This document shows positions 48,197 through 59,324 of a stretch of DNA of 64,000 nt, piece after piece (the stretch's first letter is position 1; each line of letters begins with the position of its first letter). The notes below the pieces were generated by a model. That model saw only the letters and a list, made by a program, of their open reading frames with translations. It was not told the origin of the DNA and did not search any database. Made by a program: the position numbers and the translations under genes. The stretch is taken from contig QANZ01029088.1 in assembly GCA_003254925.1 (NCBI GenBank), positions 174,256 to 238,255 of the forward strand, given 5' to 3'. The stretch comes from Chamaecrista fasciculata. Its lineage: Eukaryota > Streptophyta > Magnoliopsida > Fabales > Fabaceae.

Positions 48197-48249
48197 AGTC
48201 CCACATCGAGCAACATTCACTAGCTATACGCATTGGAGCTCTTATAAAA
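48197..48249 (+). promoter_or_regulatory. Plant snRNA promoter: USE and TATA, U5 copy 1
   Basis: AGTCCCACATCG (48197-48208) matches the plant upstream sequence element RTCCCACATCG. TATAAAA follows at 48243-48249, with 34 bases between. This spacing, about four helical turns, is the RNA polymerase II type; polymerase III snRNA genes (U6) have about ten bases less. Confidence 0.9.
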
Positions 48250-48279
48250 GCTGAAGAGAGCACCCTCATTAATTCACGC

Positions 48280-48400
48280 AGCCACGCGGTGTGCACAGAG
48301 CGAACTATTCTTTCGCCTTTTACTAAAGAATACCGTGTGCACATCGCATCTAGTGGCATACGCCTATTTTTTGAGGAATTTCTCCTTTTCGGAGGGATTC
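48280..48400 (+). ncRNA. U5 spliceosomal snRNA, copy 1
   Basis: About 121 nt. The invariant U5 loop I (cgccttttac, 48324-48333) is closed by tattcttt/aaagaata, and gtgtgcac segments flank it as the lower stem. A single-stranded Sm site, a-tttttt-ga, is at 48366-48374, followed by a 3' hairpin of the type gaggaatttctcc then ggagggattc. U5 snRNA aligns the two exons in the spliceosome via loop I. Downstream, CA...AGATTAA (48401-48417) matches the plant 3' box CA(N)3-10AGTNNAA with one mismatch. Compared with copy 2 it has six rather than five U in the Sm site and GA instead of GG after it. It may be expressed at a lower level or be decaying, but the core is intact. The protein frame drawn across it (48136-48405) is false. 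Confidence 0.85.
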
Positions 48401-50028
48401 CATAATTCTTAGATTAAAACTTACATTCCATGTGCTTCTGTTTGTGTTTTATCTACAGAATGCATAAAATAATTTAGTTAAAAATTTACGACTTTGGATT
48501 TCTTATGTATGTTTTAATTAGTTTTATTTTAGTTTGTTAATCTTAAAAGGAATTTTTGAAATTTCTCTCTTATCTTAGATGAATGTGGAGTTTATTGTTT
48601 AAATGTATTTGTTCAATTGCTTTATTATACATTGTATTAAAAATGTTTGAGTTTGGTTCAAACTCAACTTTTTTTTTTAATTTATAATTAACAGTATTTA
48701 GAGTTAACAGATCTTTTATTAATTTTTGAAAGCTAAGGGACTAAAGTAAAATTTAAATTTTAAAGAACAAAATTAAAACTTATAACTTAAAAGATCAAAA
48801 ATATGTTTTACTTCGTTTTATTTAACAAATATGGCATGATGTGTAGAAGATTAATTTTTTACTTCCTTAAAAGATCGAAAATATTTTTTTCTTAAATGAT
48901 TAATTATAAGTTATAATTGGTGAATTCAATAGCTAAAATCGAAACTTGATTAAATTATCACATCATGGGTGCAATTAACAAGAATGTGTGTGGATTATTA
49001 TTATAAATAATAGGCTTTTATTGTAAATAAAAGAATTTTAATTTGTTTGTTATTTTGAATCCATCTCAACGTATATGGGTTTTTTATTATTTGCTTTCAC
49101 ATGCTATTTAAATACCATTATTTGCATTGAATTTCCTCCCAACGTTTTACGCATCAATTTCATCATAATGTGTCATAAAAACTTATCAACGGATTGATTT
49201 AATTTTGAAGCATATTTATGAAATTATATAATATATATATATATATATATATGCGCAATTGGAGTCTATTAGGATTTAGGAATACATGAACAAGACTAAA
49301 GTGGAAAAATAGAGAGTGAATTACTTGTATCTCTTGAGCAGAGAAAATGTGTGGGAGTAGAGTTTTGTCTACTTCTTTGCGTAGAAGTTATAGATTAAAA
49401 AAGTCAAGTATTTGGCCGTTGTATCCTCGAGGTGACGCATCCGTGTACCACTACATCGGAATAATAGAAAAAGTTTCTACTCATGGATGACGTGAATTAC
49501 CTTAAAGAAAGTAAAATATCTGTGCCTCGGCCTAATACCACACAGTTTGTAATTACTAATATTTTTATTTCTTATATATTATTTTCTTATTTTCTCTTGT
49601 AGCCTCAACAATGTATTTATAAAAAAAAAATGTGGATGGTGAAGAGAAATAAGTTAAAAAAAAGGCTAAAACCTCAGTTTTGGTCCTCAAATTATGAAGT
49701 AAGATTCATTTCAGTCGTAAAACTATTTTTTATTTCATATTGGTCCTCAAAATTTTAAATTTATTCTATTTTAGTCCCCAAAATATAATTGTTAGGTTCC
49801 AGTCATTATTTATAACTTGGACAATTGAGATAAACTTTTTCTTTCATATGTGTCTTAATAAGTGAGTTAGCAAAGAGAAAATATTTTTCATTGATGACTA
49901 AAAATAAAAATTTTTCTCCCACTTTACTAACTCACTTATATGTACAAGTTAAAGTTAAATCATCTTAACTGTCAAGGTCCTGAATAATGCTAAAAATTAT
50001 ATGAAATCAAAATACAACAAATATAAAA

Positions 50029-50075
50029 ATTCATAGAATATAGATTTTTTTTTTTGTCATTCATAGAATATAGAT
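50029..50075 (-). mobile_element. Micro retro-insertion: 13 bases, 17-bp target duplication
   Basis: A perfect direct repeat attcatagaatatagat (50029-50045, 50059-50075) flanks ten T plus gtc. On the minus strand this is gac plus a poly(A) tail. Same architecture as 22649-22696. Confidence 0.6.
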
Positions 50076-50169
50076 TGACCCTCAGATTTTTTACAAAACT
50101 TACAACCCGAGAACCTGTTTGACTCACTTGTATTTTTTTTTTTTTACCGTGTCCAGAACGCTGTGTTTG

Positions 50170-50305
50170 TCCTCACAAAATTAGGGTTTATTCGCTTCTG
50201 CTCCTCACGCTACCGCTTGCTGCTGAACTGCGACGGACGGTGACGCTGCTGCTTTCGGTGGACGGTCTGTGACGCCGGTGATTCAGCTCCGACGACGACA
50301 CCAAG
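50170..50305 (+). other. Leader-like GC-rich stretch with a splice donor, orphan 5' UTR exon?
   Basis: The text cacaaaattagggtttattc, then gctgctgaactgcgacggac and caccaag|gtcagtt, has the look of a first, non-coding exon of a plant housekeeping gene followed by a GT donor. No coding exon could be found downstream before the F-box gene. It may be a gene relic or a captured piece. Confidence 0.35.
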
Positions 50306-51307
50306 GTCAGTTTTAATTTCAGCTCTGAGAGATTAATGATGTGGATATGTACAGAGAAATCATCATCATCATCATCCTCATTTGAGATACAAAATATGTG
50401 AACTTCTGGATTTTGTTCTAATGGAGGAATACAGTGTAAGTTCTCTCAGATTTTGTGTTAAGATCTTAGGTTAGCCGTGGAATAAGCAGTTTGGTAGGCA
50501 AAGACGAGAGATTATTTGAGAATCAGAGTTAAAATGTTTGCTATTATTGTTTTGTACTTTATTTTGAATATGCTGAATGCGTAGGTTTCTTAGAACAATC
50601 CATCAGGATGAATTTCGGTCATGCTTTTAACCAATGTAAAATCCCTTGTTTTGGAGTGTAACAAAAACGGTCAAACGGTAAAGTTTCTTTTGATGGGTCA
50701 GATAACAGCTTCAGTTTTTATTATTAAGTTTTTTTCCTAATGGTCATTTTGGTACGCTGGTTTTTCTTCCAGGATGTTGACCAATTTCTCAGCCATGAAA
50801 TTGAAACTTGGTTTATAAGTCAACTACAGTTAAGATAAAATCATAATCAATTAATCATGAGCTGAAATTTTGCTTTATTTGTTGCATTCTTAGACAGCTA
50901 CAGTCCTTAAAGTTATTATTTTTAAGTACTTTTGATTTGGTTTTCCTTATTTAAGTACTCAAAACTAAAATTTGGAGACTAGAGAAAGTGTTGAAGCTGT
51001 TATTTAAGTATTTTAGATTTAGAAATTAGAAGTGTTGTTTGATATATATATAATTATTTTTTAGTTTGACCAGTCCAACAATTGACGTGACTTTTGGCCG
51101 AGTCAATGACCGGTCCGGTTACTAAAACATTGAAAAAGACTAACTTGTGATGAATCATTAATTTTTAGGGACAATCAGATATTTTAAAAAATTAGAAACT
51201 AAATAGTCTTTATATAATCTATGGACTCTATAATCTATGTTTACTCTTTTCTCTCTCTCTATATATATACATACAGGTGGTGGTGTACAGAGAGAAAGAT
51301 TGATAAG

Positions 51308-52964
51308 ATGGATATAACAAAGGTTTTGCCAAGAGATTGTCTCTCCAAAATAATTTCCTTAACATCTCCGAAAGATGCATGTAGATGGTGTTGTGTGTCT
51401 TATGCCTTCAAAGAAGCTGCAGATTCAAATATTGCATGGGAAAGCTTTTTACCCTCAGATTATAGACACATCATATCCCAATCTTCATCTCCAAACCTCA
51501 TTTCTCTCTCAGCTAAACAGATTTACTTTCATCTTCATCATCATTTTATTCTCTTAGCCAATGACACCTTGGTAAGATAACATGTATATATATATACTTC
51601 AAACCTTATTTTACTCATGGATCCACTTCTTGCCCCTAACATATATAACTGCAAACCACTAGCTTCCCTTGTTTTCTTTATTTTTGTAAGGAAAAAATAT
51701 CTTTTTTGTCTCCAAACTTTATATTAATTTTCAATTTTATCATTTTACTGACTTTTTTTTAATAAATTAACGATAGACTTTATCATGTTTTTCAATTTGA
51801 GTTAGGATTTTTTTTTCTTATCAATTTTACATTACATCCCATTAGCCATGTAGAATGTGCCATTAATATTTTGCTAAAGTAATAGTTAATAATAAAATCG
51901 ATCAAAATATAAAATTTTGGAGATAAACTTGACTGTAAACAAATAATGGGGGCGAAATTGAAATTGATGTAAAGTTTAGAGACAAAAAGTGTGCTTTTGC
52001 CTTTTTGTAAAGTTAATTGAATGATTATTAATTAACTTTTCCATTTTATCTCATGCTTATCTATTTAATTATACATATTCATTTAATTTGAAAACCCTTT
52101 TATATATGTAAATTAATATCACTGATGTGGATGAAGCAGAGTTTTTCCTTGACAAAAGAAGAGGATAAAAGGTGTTACATAATGGGTGCTAAGGCCCTTT
52201 CAATTCATGGGAGTGATAACCCTTTGCATTGGAATTGGATTTCCATGCCAACCTCCAGGTTTGCTTAATTAATTTATCCTTTAAAACATATGAACATATT
52301 GAAGAATTATATATGTGTAGAATTTTGATATAGAGAGTTAGAGTTTTGCAACATTCAGTTTTTTCAATCTATCTATATTAAAAAAAGAGAGAACTAGACT
52401 CAAGAAACTGGAGTGTTGAAACACTCTAGCTCTCCCTCCATATCAAAAACCTATATTAAGAAACAGTTATCAACACTTCAAATTTTGTCTTATCATGCAT
52501 CATATTCATATGTTTATAGATTTCCTCAAGTGGCAGTACTCAACAGCGTGGAGCATCTTAAAGTGAAGGGAAGCTTCAAGACCAAACTTTTGTCTCCAAA
52601 AACAATATATCATGTGTACTTCATCTTCAAGTTTGTAACGAAGGATCATGGACTCACAGATAGATTCTTGAATTTTAACATTAGGGATGAAAGAGGTGTT
52701 CTGACTTCTGATGAAGAAGTGCACTTCAACTTTGCATGCTGTCACTTCATCGCGCAGAGAAAAATTGAAGAATGGATCGAAGTCTTTATGGGGGATTTTT
52801 GCGTCTATGATGAAGATGAAGATGGCTTAGTGGAGTGCAGAATATGGGAGACTAGTCGGAATCCTAAAAGAGGCCTTGTAGTTGAAGGATTTGAGTTCAG
52901 GCCTACAACTAGGAAATGGGACAGATATAGGATCTGCAGAAGGCATAGGTTTTCATGTCATTAA
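51308..52964 (+). CDS. F-box protein PP2-B type (copy 2)
   Basis: Three exons, 275 aa: 51308-51571, 52140-52258 and 52520-52964, with phases 0 and 2. The F-box is at residues about 6-50 (LPRDCLSKIISLTSPKDACR, CCVSYAFKEAADS, W at AWESFLP). It would bind an ASK/SKP1 adaptor in an SCF ubiquitin ligase. Exon 2 gives SFSLTKEEDKRCYIMGAKAL and LHWNWISMP, the start of the PP2 lectin-like domain. Exon 3 carries LKVKGSFKTKLLSPKTIYHV, YFIFKF, DRFLNFNIRDERG, WIEVFMGDFCVYDEDEDGLV and the final GLVVEGFEFRP. PP2-B proteins are proposed to recognise glycosylated or defence-related targets. An in-frame upstream ATG at 51221 would add 29 residues with a hydrophobic start, but the F-box copies share the start at 51308. 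Intron 1 is enlarged by a MITE. Confidence 0.88.
51690..52001. mobile_element. 312-bp MITE in intron 1 of F-box copy 2, with 9-bp target duplication
   Basis: The perfect repeat tttttgtaa (51681-51689 and 52002-52010) flanks an element whose arms are inverted: atatcttttttgtctccaaa and tatattaattttcaatttta against aaattgaaattgatgtaaag and tttagagacaaaaagtg. The paralogous introns at 46.98 and 54.67 kb show the empty site with one tttttgtaa. A 9-bp duplication is typical of Mutator-like elements. Confidence 0.88.
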
Positions 52965-54296
52965 CATCTATCTATATATATATATATACGTATCGTGTCT
53001 TGAAAATTAACGGATCAATGAAGTTTGGTAGGCATTTTGATAGAGATAGATTGTTATGCTTAATTAAGGTTGATGTAGCCTTGAACCTCTATTTAGCAAA
53101 ACATATATCTAGATTTAGTTAATGGTGGTATTCCTTTTGAACTATGACTATTTTTGCGAAAATAGACATACGATATGTATATAAAATTCCAGGTATAATT
53201 AATTATGAACCCTAACCCCCATGTTATGGAGCCTTGTACGTATATTATTTTTTGAATGTGTTTTGAGAATGTGTCTTAAATATTTTCATAGGAGCGATCC
53301 CTAACCATATTTAATAGGTGAATTCTCTCTAAGAGTCTTCTTGCAATTATCACACCCCACTTTCATACAGCTACAAATTTCGTTAAGATTTTGAAGAACT
53401 TAACCTCATATCCGTCGCAGGAAAATGTATGTATGTCATAGGGATGAGTATAAAATGTATGTACATAATTCAAACTATTTTATCAATTTGTTACTTTATG
53501 ATTTGTTTTTTCTTGTGAACTAAGTTTTTAGGATCTCTAGTCACAACTTACAAGGTGGAATTTTCTTATATGTTCTTTATATCTATATGGGCTTAAGATT
53601 ATTCATCCTCCTCCATGTATTCTAAAATCCAAACTCATTTTTACCATTATAATTCAAACAATATAAATTATTTAAACTTCATAACTTTTATCTCTCAGGT
53701 CATGAAAATCAAACAACACGAAGCATAACTAATTTCACATTCTCTAGAAGACTAGAACACTCATATGTATAATAACGTTAGCAATAGTAGAATGAATATA
53801 TCATTTACCTCATCTTCAATATTATTCCGTTGCCCCCCATAGAATGAAATTTGGGTGAAACTATGCATTTTAATTCTATCTCTCTCTGAATTACATATAA
53901 ATTCAGAGGATTCGGAGATCCAAATTTAAGTATGTAGTATGCATCAATGGACAAAAAATGGAAATATGAGCTCGATCCATAAAATTCAAACTAAAAGAGC
54001 TTGATTTTTAAATAATATTTCCCCAAAAGATATTAACAATGTACAAATCGAAAACAAAAGCGTTGCAACCCGTTGGCCGGCGTTTTCCTTGTCTTATCTT
54101 CATTATAATTCATTAAACAAAACCTCTCTTTTTCAATGCCAAGGTTAAGGTCAAACCATACACATATTATATATATATATATATATGCAAATAAATAAAG
54201 ATCGATGCATAATTCGATTATCCGAAAGAGCTAGCTCTTAATTTGCACACATAGATGGTGTTGAAGAGATAGAGAAGGAATATATTTAACGAGAAG
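52965..54296. other. Intergenic stretch between F-box copies 2 and 3
   Basis: AT-rich. The first 60 bases (gtgtcttgaaaattaacgga) match the 3' flank of copy 3. No U5 gene follows this copy. Nothing else is seen. Confidence 0.5.
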
Positions 54297-55459
54297 ATGG
54301 ACATAACAAAGGTTTTGCCAAGAGATTGCATCTCCAAAATAATTTCCTTAACATCTCCGAAAGATGCATGTAGATGGTGTTGTGTGTCTTATGCCTTCAA
54401 AGAAGCTGCAGATTCAAATATTGCATGGGAAAGCTTTTTACCCTCAGATTACAGACACATCATATCCCAATCTTCATTTCCAAACATCATTTCTCTCTCA
54501 GCTAAACAAATTTACTTTCATCTTCATCATCATCCCATTCTTTTAGCTAATGACACCTTGGTAAGATAACATACATACTTCAAGCCCTTATTTACTTGTG
54601 GATCCATTTCTTGAACATAACATATATACTTCAAAGTTCAAACTACTAGCTTCCCCTGTTTTCTTCATTTTTGTAAAGTTGATTAAGTGATTTGCTCATC
54701 TAATTAACTTCTCCGTTTCATTATACATATTCATTTAATTTGAAAACCCTTTTATATATGTAAATTAATACCACTTATGTGGATGAATTGAAGCAGAGTT
54801 TTTCCTTGACAAAAGAAGAGGGCAAAAAGTGTTACATAATAGGTGCTAAGGCCCTTTCAATTCATGGGAGTGATAACCCATTGCATTGGAATTGGATTTC
54901 CATACCAAACTCCAGGTTTGCTTAGAGTGTTTGAACAATCACCTATATTAGAAAAGAGTGATCAACACTTCAAATTTTGTCTAATCATGCTTCATGTTCA
55001 TATGTTTAAAGATTTTCTCAAGTGGCAGAAATCAACAACTTGGGGCATCTTGACGTGAAGAGAAGCTTAAAGACCAAACTTTTGTCTCCGAGAACAATAT
55101 ATGGTGTGTTCTTCATCTTCAAGTTTGGAATGAGCAGACATGGATTCACAGATAGAATGGTAAATTTTAGTGTAAGGGATGAAAGAGGTTTTCACACTTC
55201 TCGTGGAGGAGTGGTCATAGACCCTCCAAGACTTGCAATCAAGCAGAGAGAGAATGAAGAATGGATGGAACTCAAGATGGGAGATTTTTGCATCTTTGAT
55301 GAAGATGAAGATGAAAATGGCTTAGTTGAGTGCAGAATATGGGAGACTAGTGGGAATCCTAAAACAGGCCTTGTAGTTCAAGGATTCGAGTTGAGACCTA
55401 AAACTCAGAAATTGGACAAAAATAGGATGTGCACAAGGCATATCTTTTCATGTCATTAA
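54297..55459 (+). CDS. F-box protein PP2-B type (copy 3)
   Basis: Three exons, 276 aa: 54297-54560, 54797-54915 and 55012-55459, with the same phases as copy 2. Exon 1 is almost identical to copy 2 (LPRDCISKIISLTSPKDACR). Exon 3 is more diverged: RSLKTKLLSPRTIYGVFFIF, FTDRMVNFSVRDERG, then GGVVIDPPRLAIKQRENEEW and FCIFDEDEDENGLVECRIWE. So the F-box is conserved while the PP2 lectin-like part has changed, as expected if target recognition is diversifying. The acceptor of exon 3 is the weak tttaaag|a. It would act as substrate receptor of an SCF ubiquitin ligase. A MITE begins eight bases after the stop codon, and a U5 snRNA gene follows at 56250. Confidence 0.88.
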
Positions 55460-55466
55460 TATAAAT

Positions 55467-55909
55467 AGGGCAAAGTGCATTTTGGGTCCCATGACTTTTG
55501 CTCATGTCTCAATTTGGTCCTATAATTTTTTTTTGTTGCACTTTTGGTCTCATATCTTTCACTCAGGTTGTATATTTGATCCCGTATTGCACTTTTGGTC
55601 TCATATATTTGGGCCAAGTTGCAAAATTGATCACATATCTTTTGATTAGGTTGCATAATTGATTTTTTATCTTTGGATCAAGTGCAACATTACTCTCATT
55701 ATTGAGTTAGGTGGGATTGACAGCAGAACTTTTTGCAAAAATATGAGACTAATTTTGCAACTTGATCAAAATATATGGGACTAGAAAGTGATATGAGACC
55801 AAATCTATAACTTGAGCAAAAGATATGTGATCAAAAGTGTAACGGATAAAGTTATGGGACCAAATTGAAATCTGAGCAAAAGTTATGGGACCAAAAATAT
55901 ACTTTGACC
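55467..55909. mobile_element. MITE-like inverted repeat in the 3' UTR of F-box copy 3
   Basis: The left arm agggcaaagtgcattttggg is inverted at ttatgggaccaaaaatatac and tttgacc on the right. Internal blocks (cacttttggtctcatatctt) also repeat in inverted form. The text after it (gtgtcttgaaaattaatgga) matches the flank of copy 2 at 52990, so the insertion came after the duplication. The short minus frame inside (55456-55656) is an artefact. Confidence 0.75.
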
Positions 55910-56167
55910 ATATATATATTGTGTCTTGAAAATTAATGGATCAATAAAATTTTGCTTATGGCATTTTCTCTTTCTGCATTTTGTGTGAAGTTTTTGTCCA
56001 TCCATATTTTCATTCATGATCATTTCGAAATACATTAATTAATTTGTCTACTTATTCAAAACGCAGCGTGTGGAATGCGTGGCTTGAGGCTTTTGCTTTT
56101 GTTAATGTCGTTTATTACCACCGTCTGCACGTTATTGTTAGTAAACGACAGACGAGACCCTTGTACA

Positions 56168-56219
56168 AGTCCCACATCGAGCAACATTAACTAGCTCTAT
56201 GCATGAGAGCTGTATAAAA
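56168..56219 (+). promoter_or_regulatory. Plant snRNA promoter: USE and TATA, U5 copy 2
   Basis: AGTCCCACATCG at 56168-56179 and TATAAAA at 56213-56219, with 33 bases between: the polymerase II snRNA layout. The upstream text is also shared with copy 1 (aaaacgcagcgtgtg at 56057 and 48111). Confidence 0.9.
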
Positions 56220-56249
56220 GCTGAAGTAGGCACTCAGTGTTAGCCACGC

Positions 56250-56370
56250 AGCCATGCGGTGTGCACAGAGCGAACTATTCTTTCGCCTTTTACTAAAGAA
56301 TACCGTGTGCACGTCGCATTTCGTGGCATACGCCTATTTTTGGAGGAATTTCTCCTTTTTGGAGAGATTC
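56250..56370 (+). ncRNA. U5 spliceosomal snRNA, copy 2
   Basis: About 121 nt, starting near agccatgcggtgtgcac, roughly 30-37 bases after the TATA box. Loop I is cgccttttac (56284-56293), with the perfect stem tattcttt/aaagaata and flanking gtgtgcac segments. The Sm site atttttgg is at 56336-56343, and the 3' hairpin runs ggaggaatttctcc to ggagagattcc. All elements of a plant U5 are in the right order and spacing. It differs from copy 1 at a modest number of positions, mostly outside loop I and its stem. With USE, TATA and a perfect 3' box it is likely the better expressed of the two. The exact 5' end is inferred from the family (AGCCA start). Confidence 0.9.
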
Positions 56371-56387
56371 CATAATTCCTAGTTTAA
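56371..56387 (+). terminator. snRNA 3' box, U5 copy 2
   Basis: CA, eight bases, then AGTTTAA: a perfect fit to the plant snRNA 3'-end signal CA(N)3-10AGTNNAA. It directs 3' end formation instead of a poly(A) signal. Confidence 0.8.
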
Positions 56388-59324
56388 GAATTTTACTTTA
56401 TTTAGCCCAAAGTTGAAGAATTATCTAATTTTTTACGAATAGCCATATTGAAATATGGATTATATTTAACAGATAAAATTGGGTAATAATTTAGTTGTAT
56501 AGGGGATCACCCCGAAAGGAATATTTACAATTTGACCCTTATTTTGATTTTTGCGTAAAATGTAGACTTTTTGGGATAGTTACTTATTTAAAAAATTTAT
56601 TTTATCTTTTTATGTGAAGGGCTTTTGTTTTAAAAAAAAATTTTACGTTTAGTTTGACTTAAATATTTTAAGCCATTAGTGATACTCCATATTACAATTA
56701 TGATTATTCAATTTTTTTTAAGTCTAAGATAAAATTAACTTTTTCGTCTTCTAATTTGTACAAGTCAAAGAATCAATTTTTGGATATCTTTAATTCTTTA
56801 GTTTGTACCAAATCAGTGAATCAATTTTTAAATAATAAAAAAAATACGAGTTGGTCCATATAATATTATAATCACGAATGACATGGTCCTTGAGTTAAAA
56901 TAACACTCCTCCTCGTTTGACTCTAATTTTATAGATTGTAAAATTGAAATAATTTCATCTATATTTGTTAATTTATACTTTGATTGACTTGGTCGCTGAA
57001 TAATATTGTCTAAATAGATCAAAACTTACATGTTGACCCACTCCTCCCATTAAATAAGATGGCTTCGCTAGCACAAAATATGTCCATTTTAAAAATAAAC
57101 TTAAATAAGTTAGTTCGTTTAGATAGTTGGCTAAATGAATACATGGCAAGCCGTCCCACAGATCGCTCACCTTTTTTTAAAAAAATTATTAAATGTAATT
57201 ATTAAATATATTATATGTATTTTGTATATATTTCCATCTAAATACAATTATTTATATTTTATCTTCTCCTATTATTTGTTTTAATTCTATTTTTTCAAAA
57301 GTTAGATGAATTTTTAGAATAAAAAATACTATTTAAAAATGAGATTTAATGTGTTATAAAATAATAAAAAGTAGAAAATCTAATTAATATGTTAATAAAA
57401 AAATATATTATTGTTATATTAAAATACTAAAAATATTAAAAGTAAAAGATTAATTATAATAATTTATAAAATAAAAAATAAATTAAGTGAAAAATTTATG
57501 TGATAGAGAACGATTGTTAGTGTAATAAATGAATGATGATGAAAAATGAGAAAAATACCGTTTATGTTTATTTGAAAGTATATGGAATTATAGGTAATTA
57601 TAAGTATTTTTATAAGAGTATATTAATAATTGAGTGTTAGAGATAGGTTATTTTGATTGAATTGGTTTTTTAAAAACCATATTTTAAAATAATCTTTCAC
57701 GGACAGGATTAAGCCTTCTATCAAATTAAAATTTGATTATAAGTGTTCTGGAACATGGCCTAAGTTTCACTAGTTTTTTTTTTTTTTTCTTATATGGGTT
57801 GGCGGTTTAAAATTGGACAGACGGGTGAATCTATAAAATTACAACATGAAATTGGGTTTGCTTTGAGTGGCCAGGTCACCGAGTCCCGAATCAACCCGGC
57901 TGATCTGGTCCATTTTTTTCTACTATGATAATAAGTTATTGGTTAAACACTTGATTGTACATAGAATATATCTATAAAAATTATAATTTATCTAGCAGGA
58001 TGTTACAAACACAACATCAACATGTGCATGCATCAGAAAATGTAAAGCCAAACATGATTATATTTTTCATTTAGAAAATTAGAATCTTCTAGTAATTGAA
58101 CTTTTTTCTTAATTATACATTAGTAAACTGTAAAAATGAAAGAAAAAAAATATTGTCAAAGCTTTTATTATTCGAAAGAAATAATAAATAATATTTATTC
58201 AATATTTATTTTAAATGATTTAACAAATTATTTTATTTTACTAATATTTGACAATATACCTTGATGCATGTGTACACTAATGTGCTTGTAGTTCAATTAT
58301 TCAATTGTTTTCCTATTAACATATAGTTTGATACTTCATCTGTTTTTGACACACCTTTCATCGCATCTTTTCAATTTCTTCTACTCTAAACATGGTGAAA
58401 TGATATTTACATGTGCGCTAATAAATTTTGCTTAAATTTCTTCACTTGTGAGAAAGAACTTTTGTCATGTATAATAATTAAGTTGGAGAATCTCAAAAGC
58501 CTATGCTTGTCGTGTAAATATTTTTCTTTCAAATAATTAATATTTACTTAATATTTGTCATCTTATGAATTTGAGATTATAGTTGATGTTTCCTTTCTCT
58601 TTTAAGAAAATGTTTGTCCAATGAATTAGTGTTAACTACCAATGATGAGTATTCAAGTGAAAAGTCCGACGTTAATTGGAATTTCCTTTCAAATTACATG
58701 TAGAACGTGATAACCAAACTAAACGCATACAAATACATATACATATACAAGATTTAATAAGGAATGTGAGAAGTTAACATGAATAAACGCATACAAATAC
58801 ATATAAATTTGAATCGTCGCTTCATACTACAAATATGATTTGGTCAGAGAAGCAAGCATTGATCACAACGTATGTAGATATGGTAAAAGAAGAAAAATGA
58901 CGTGTTAGATTTGAAATTATGAATGTCTTCAAAACGCCTTAGACTTAAAAAGTTAAAGCTGGTTAGAATGACAACTGTTTCCAAGAGTTTTTTTTTTTAC
59001 CTACTTTTACAAACTGATGCCTAATTAGTCCAAAATAGAGCTTTTGTGAACCAATTATTTCAGTTTACCGTCACAACAAGGACTATTATGAACCTTACCA
59101 AATGTACTATGTTTAGAATAGATGTTAGAACGTATTCTAGCTTTGTTAAAATGGATCAATATCGGTTTAAATTTTGATTGTGTTTATCCATCTTTCTTTT
59201 CTTATAAAAGAGAGTTTATCCAACCCAACAAATTAAGGAAGTTCAGTCTCAAATGTTTCCTAGTCCTATATAAACCTACTCTTATTTCTAATTAGGCATT
59301 CACTGGATTGAAGAGCTATTTCCA
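56388..59324. other. Intergenic stretch between U5 copy 2 and the beta-galactosidase pseudogene
   Basis: Strongly AT-rich. A 21-base direct repeat (taaacgcatacaaatacata) recurs 64 bases apart at 58720 and 58784. A TATATAAA at 59268-59275 sits about 50 bases before the pseudogene start. No gene is seen; the short minus frames near 56.8-57.2 kb are not convincing. Confidence 0.5.

Larger units (their letters stand above)
48418..51307. other. Intergenic stretch between U5 copy 1 and the F-box gene
   Basis: AT-rich. Around 49660-49980 the text ctcagttttggtcctcaaat to taagttaaatcatcttaac resembles one side of an inverted-repeat MITE. A leader-like remnant lies at 50170-50305 and a micro insertion at 50029-50075. 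No gene is supported. Confidence 0.5.

Noticed and set aside
48136..48405. An 89-aa protein frame.
   Set aside because: It runs through the USE, TATA box and U5 snRNA, and has no family features.
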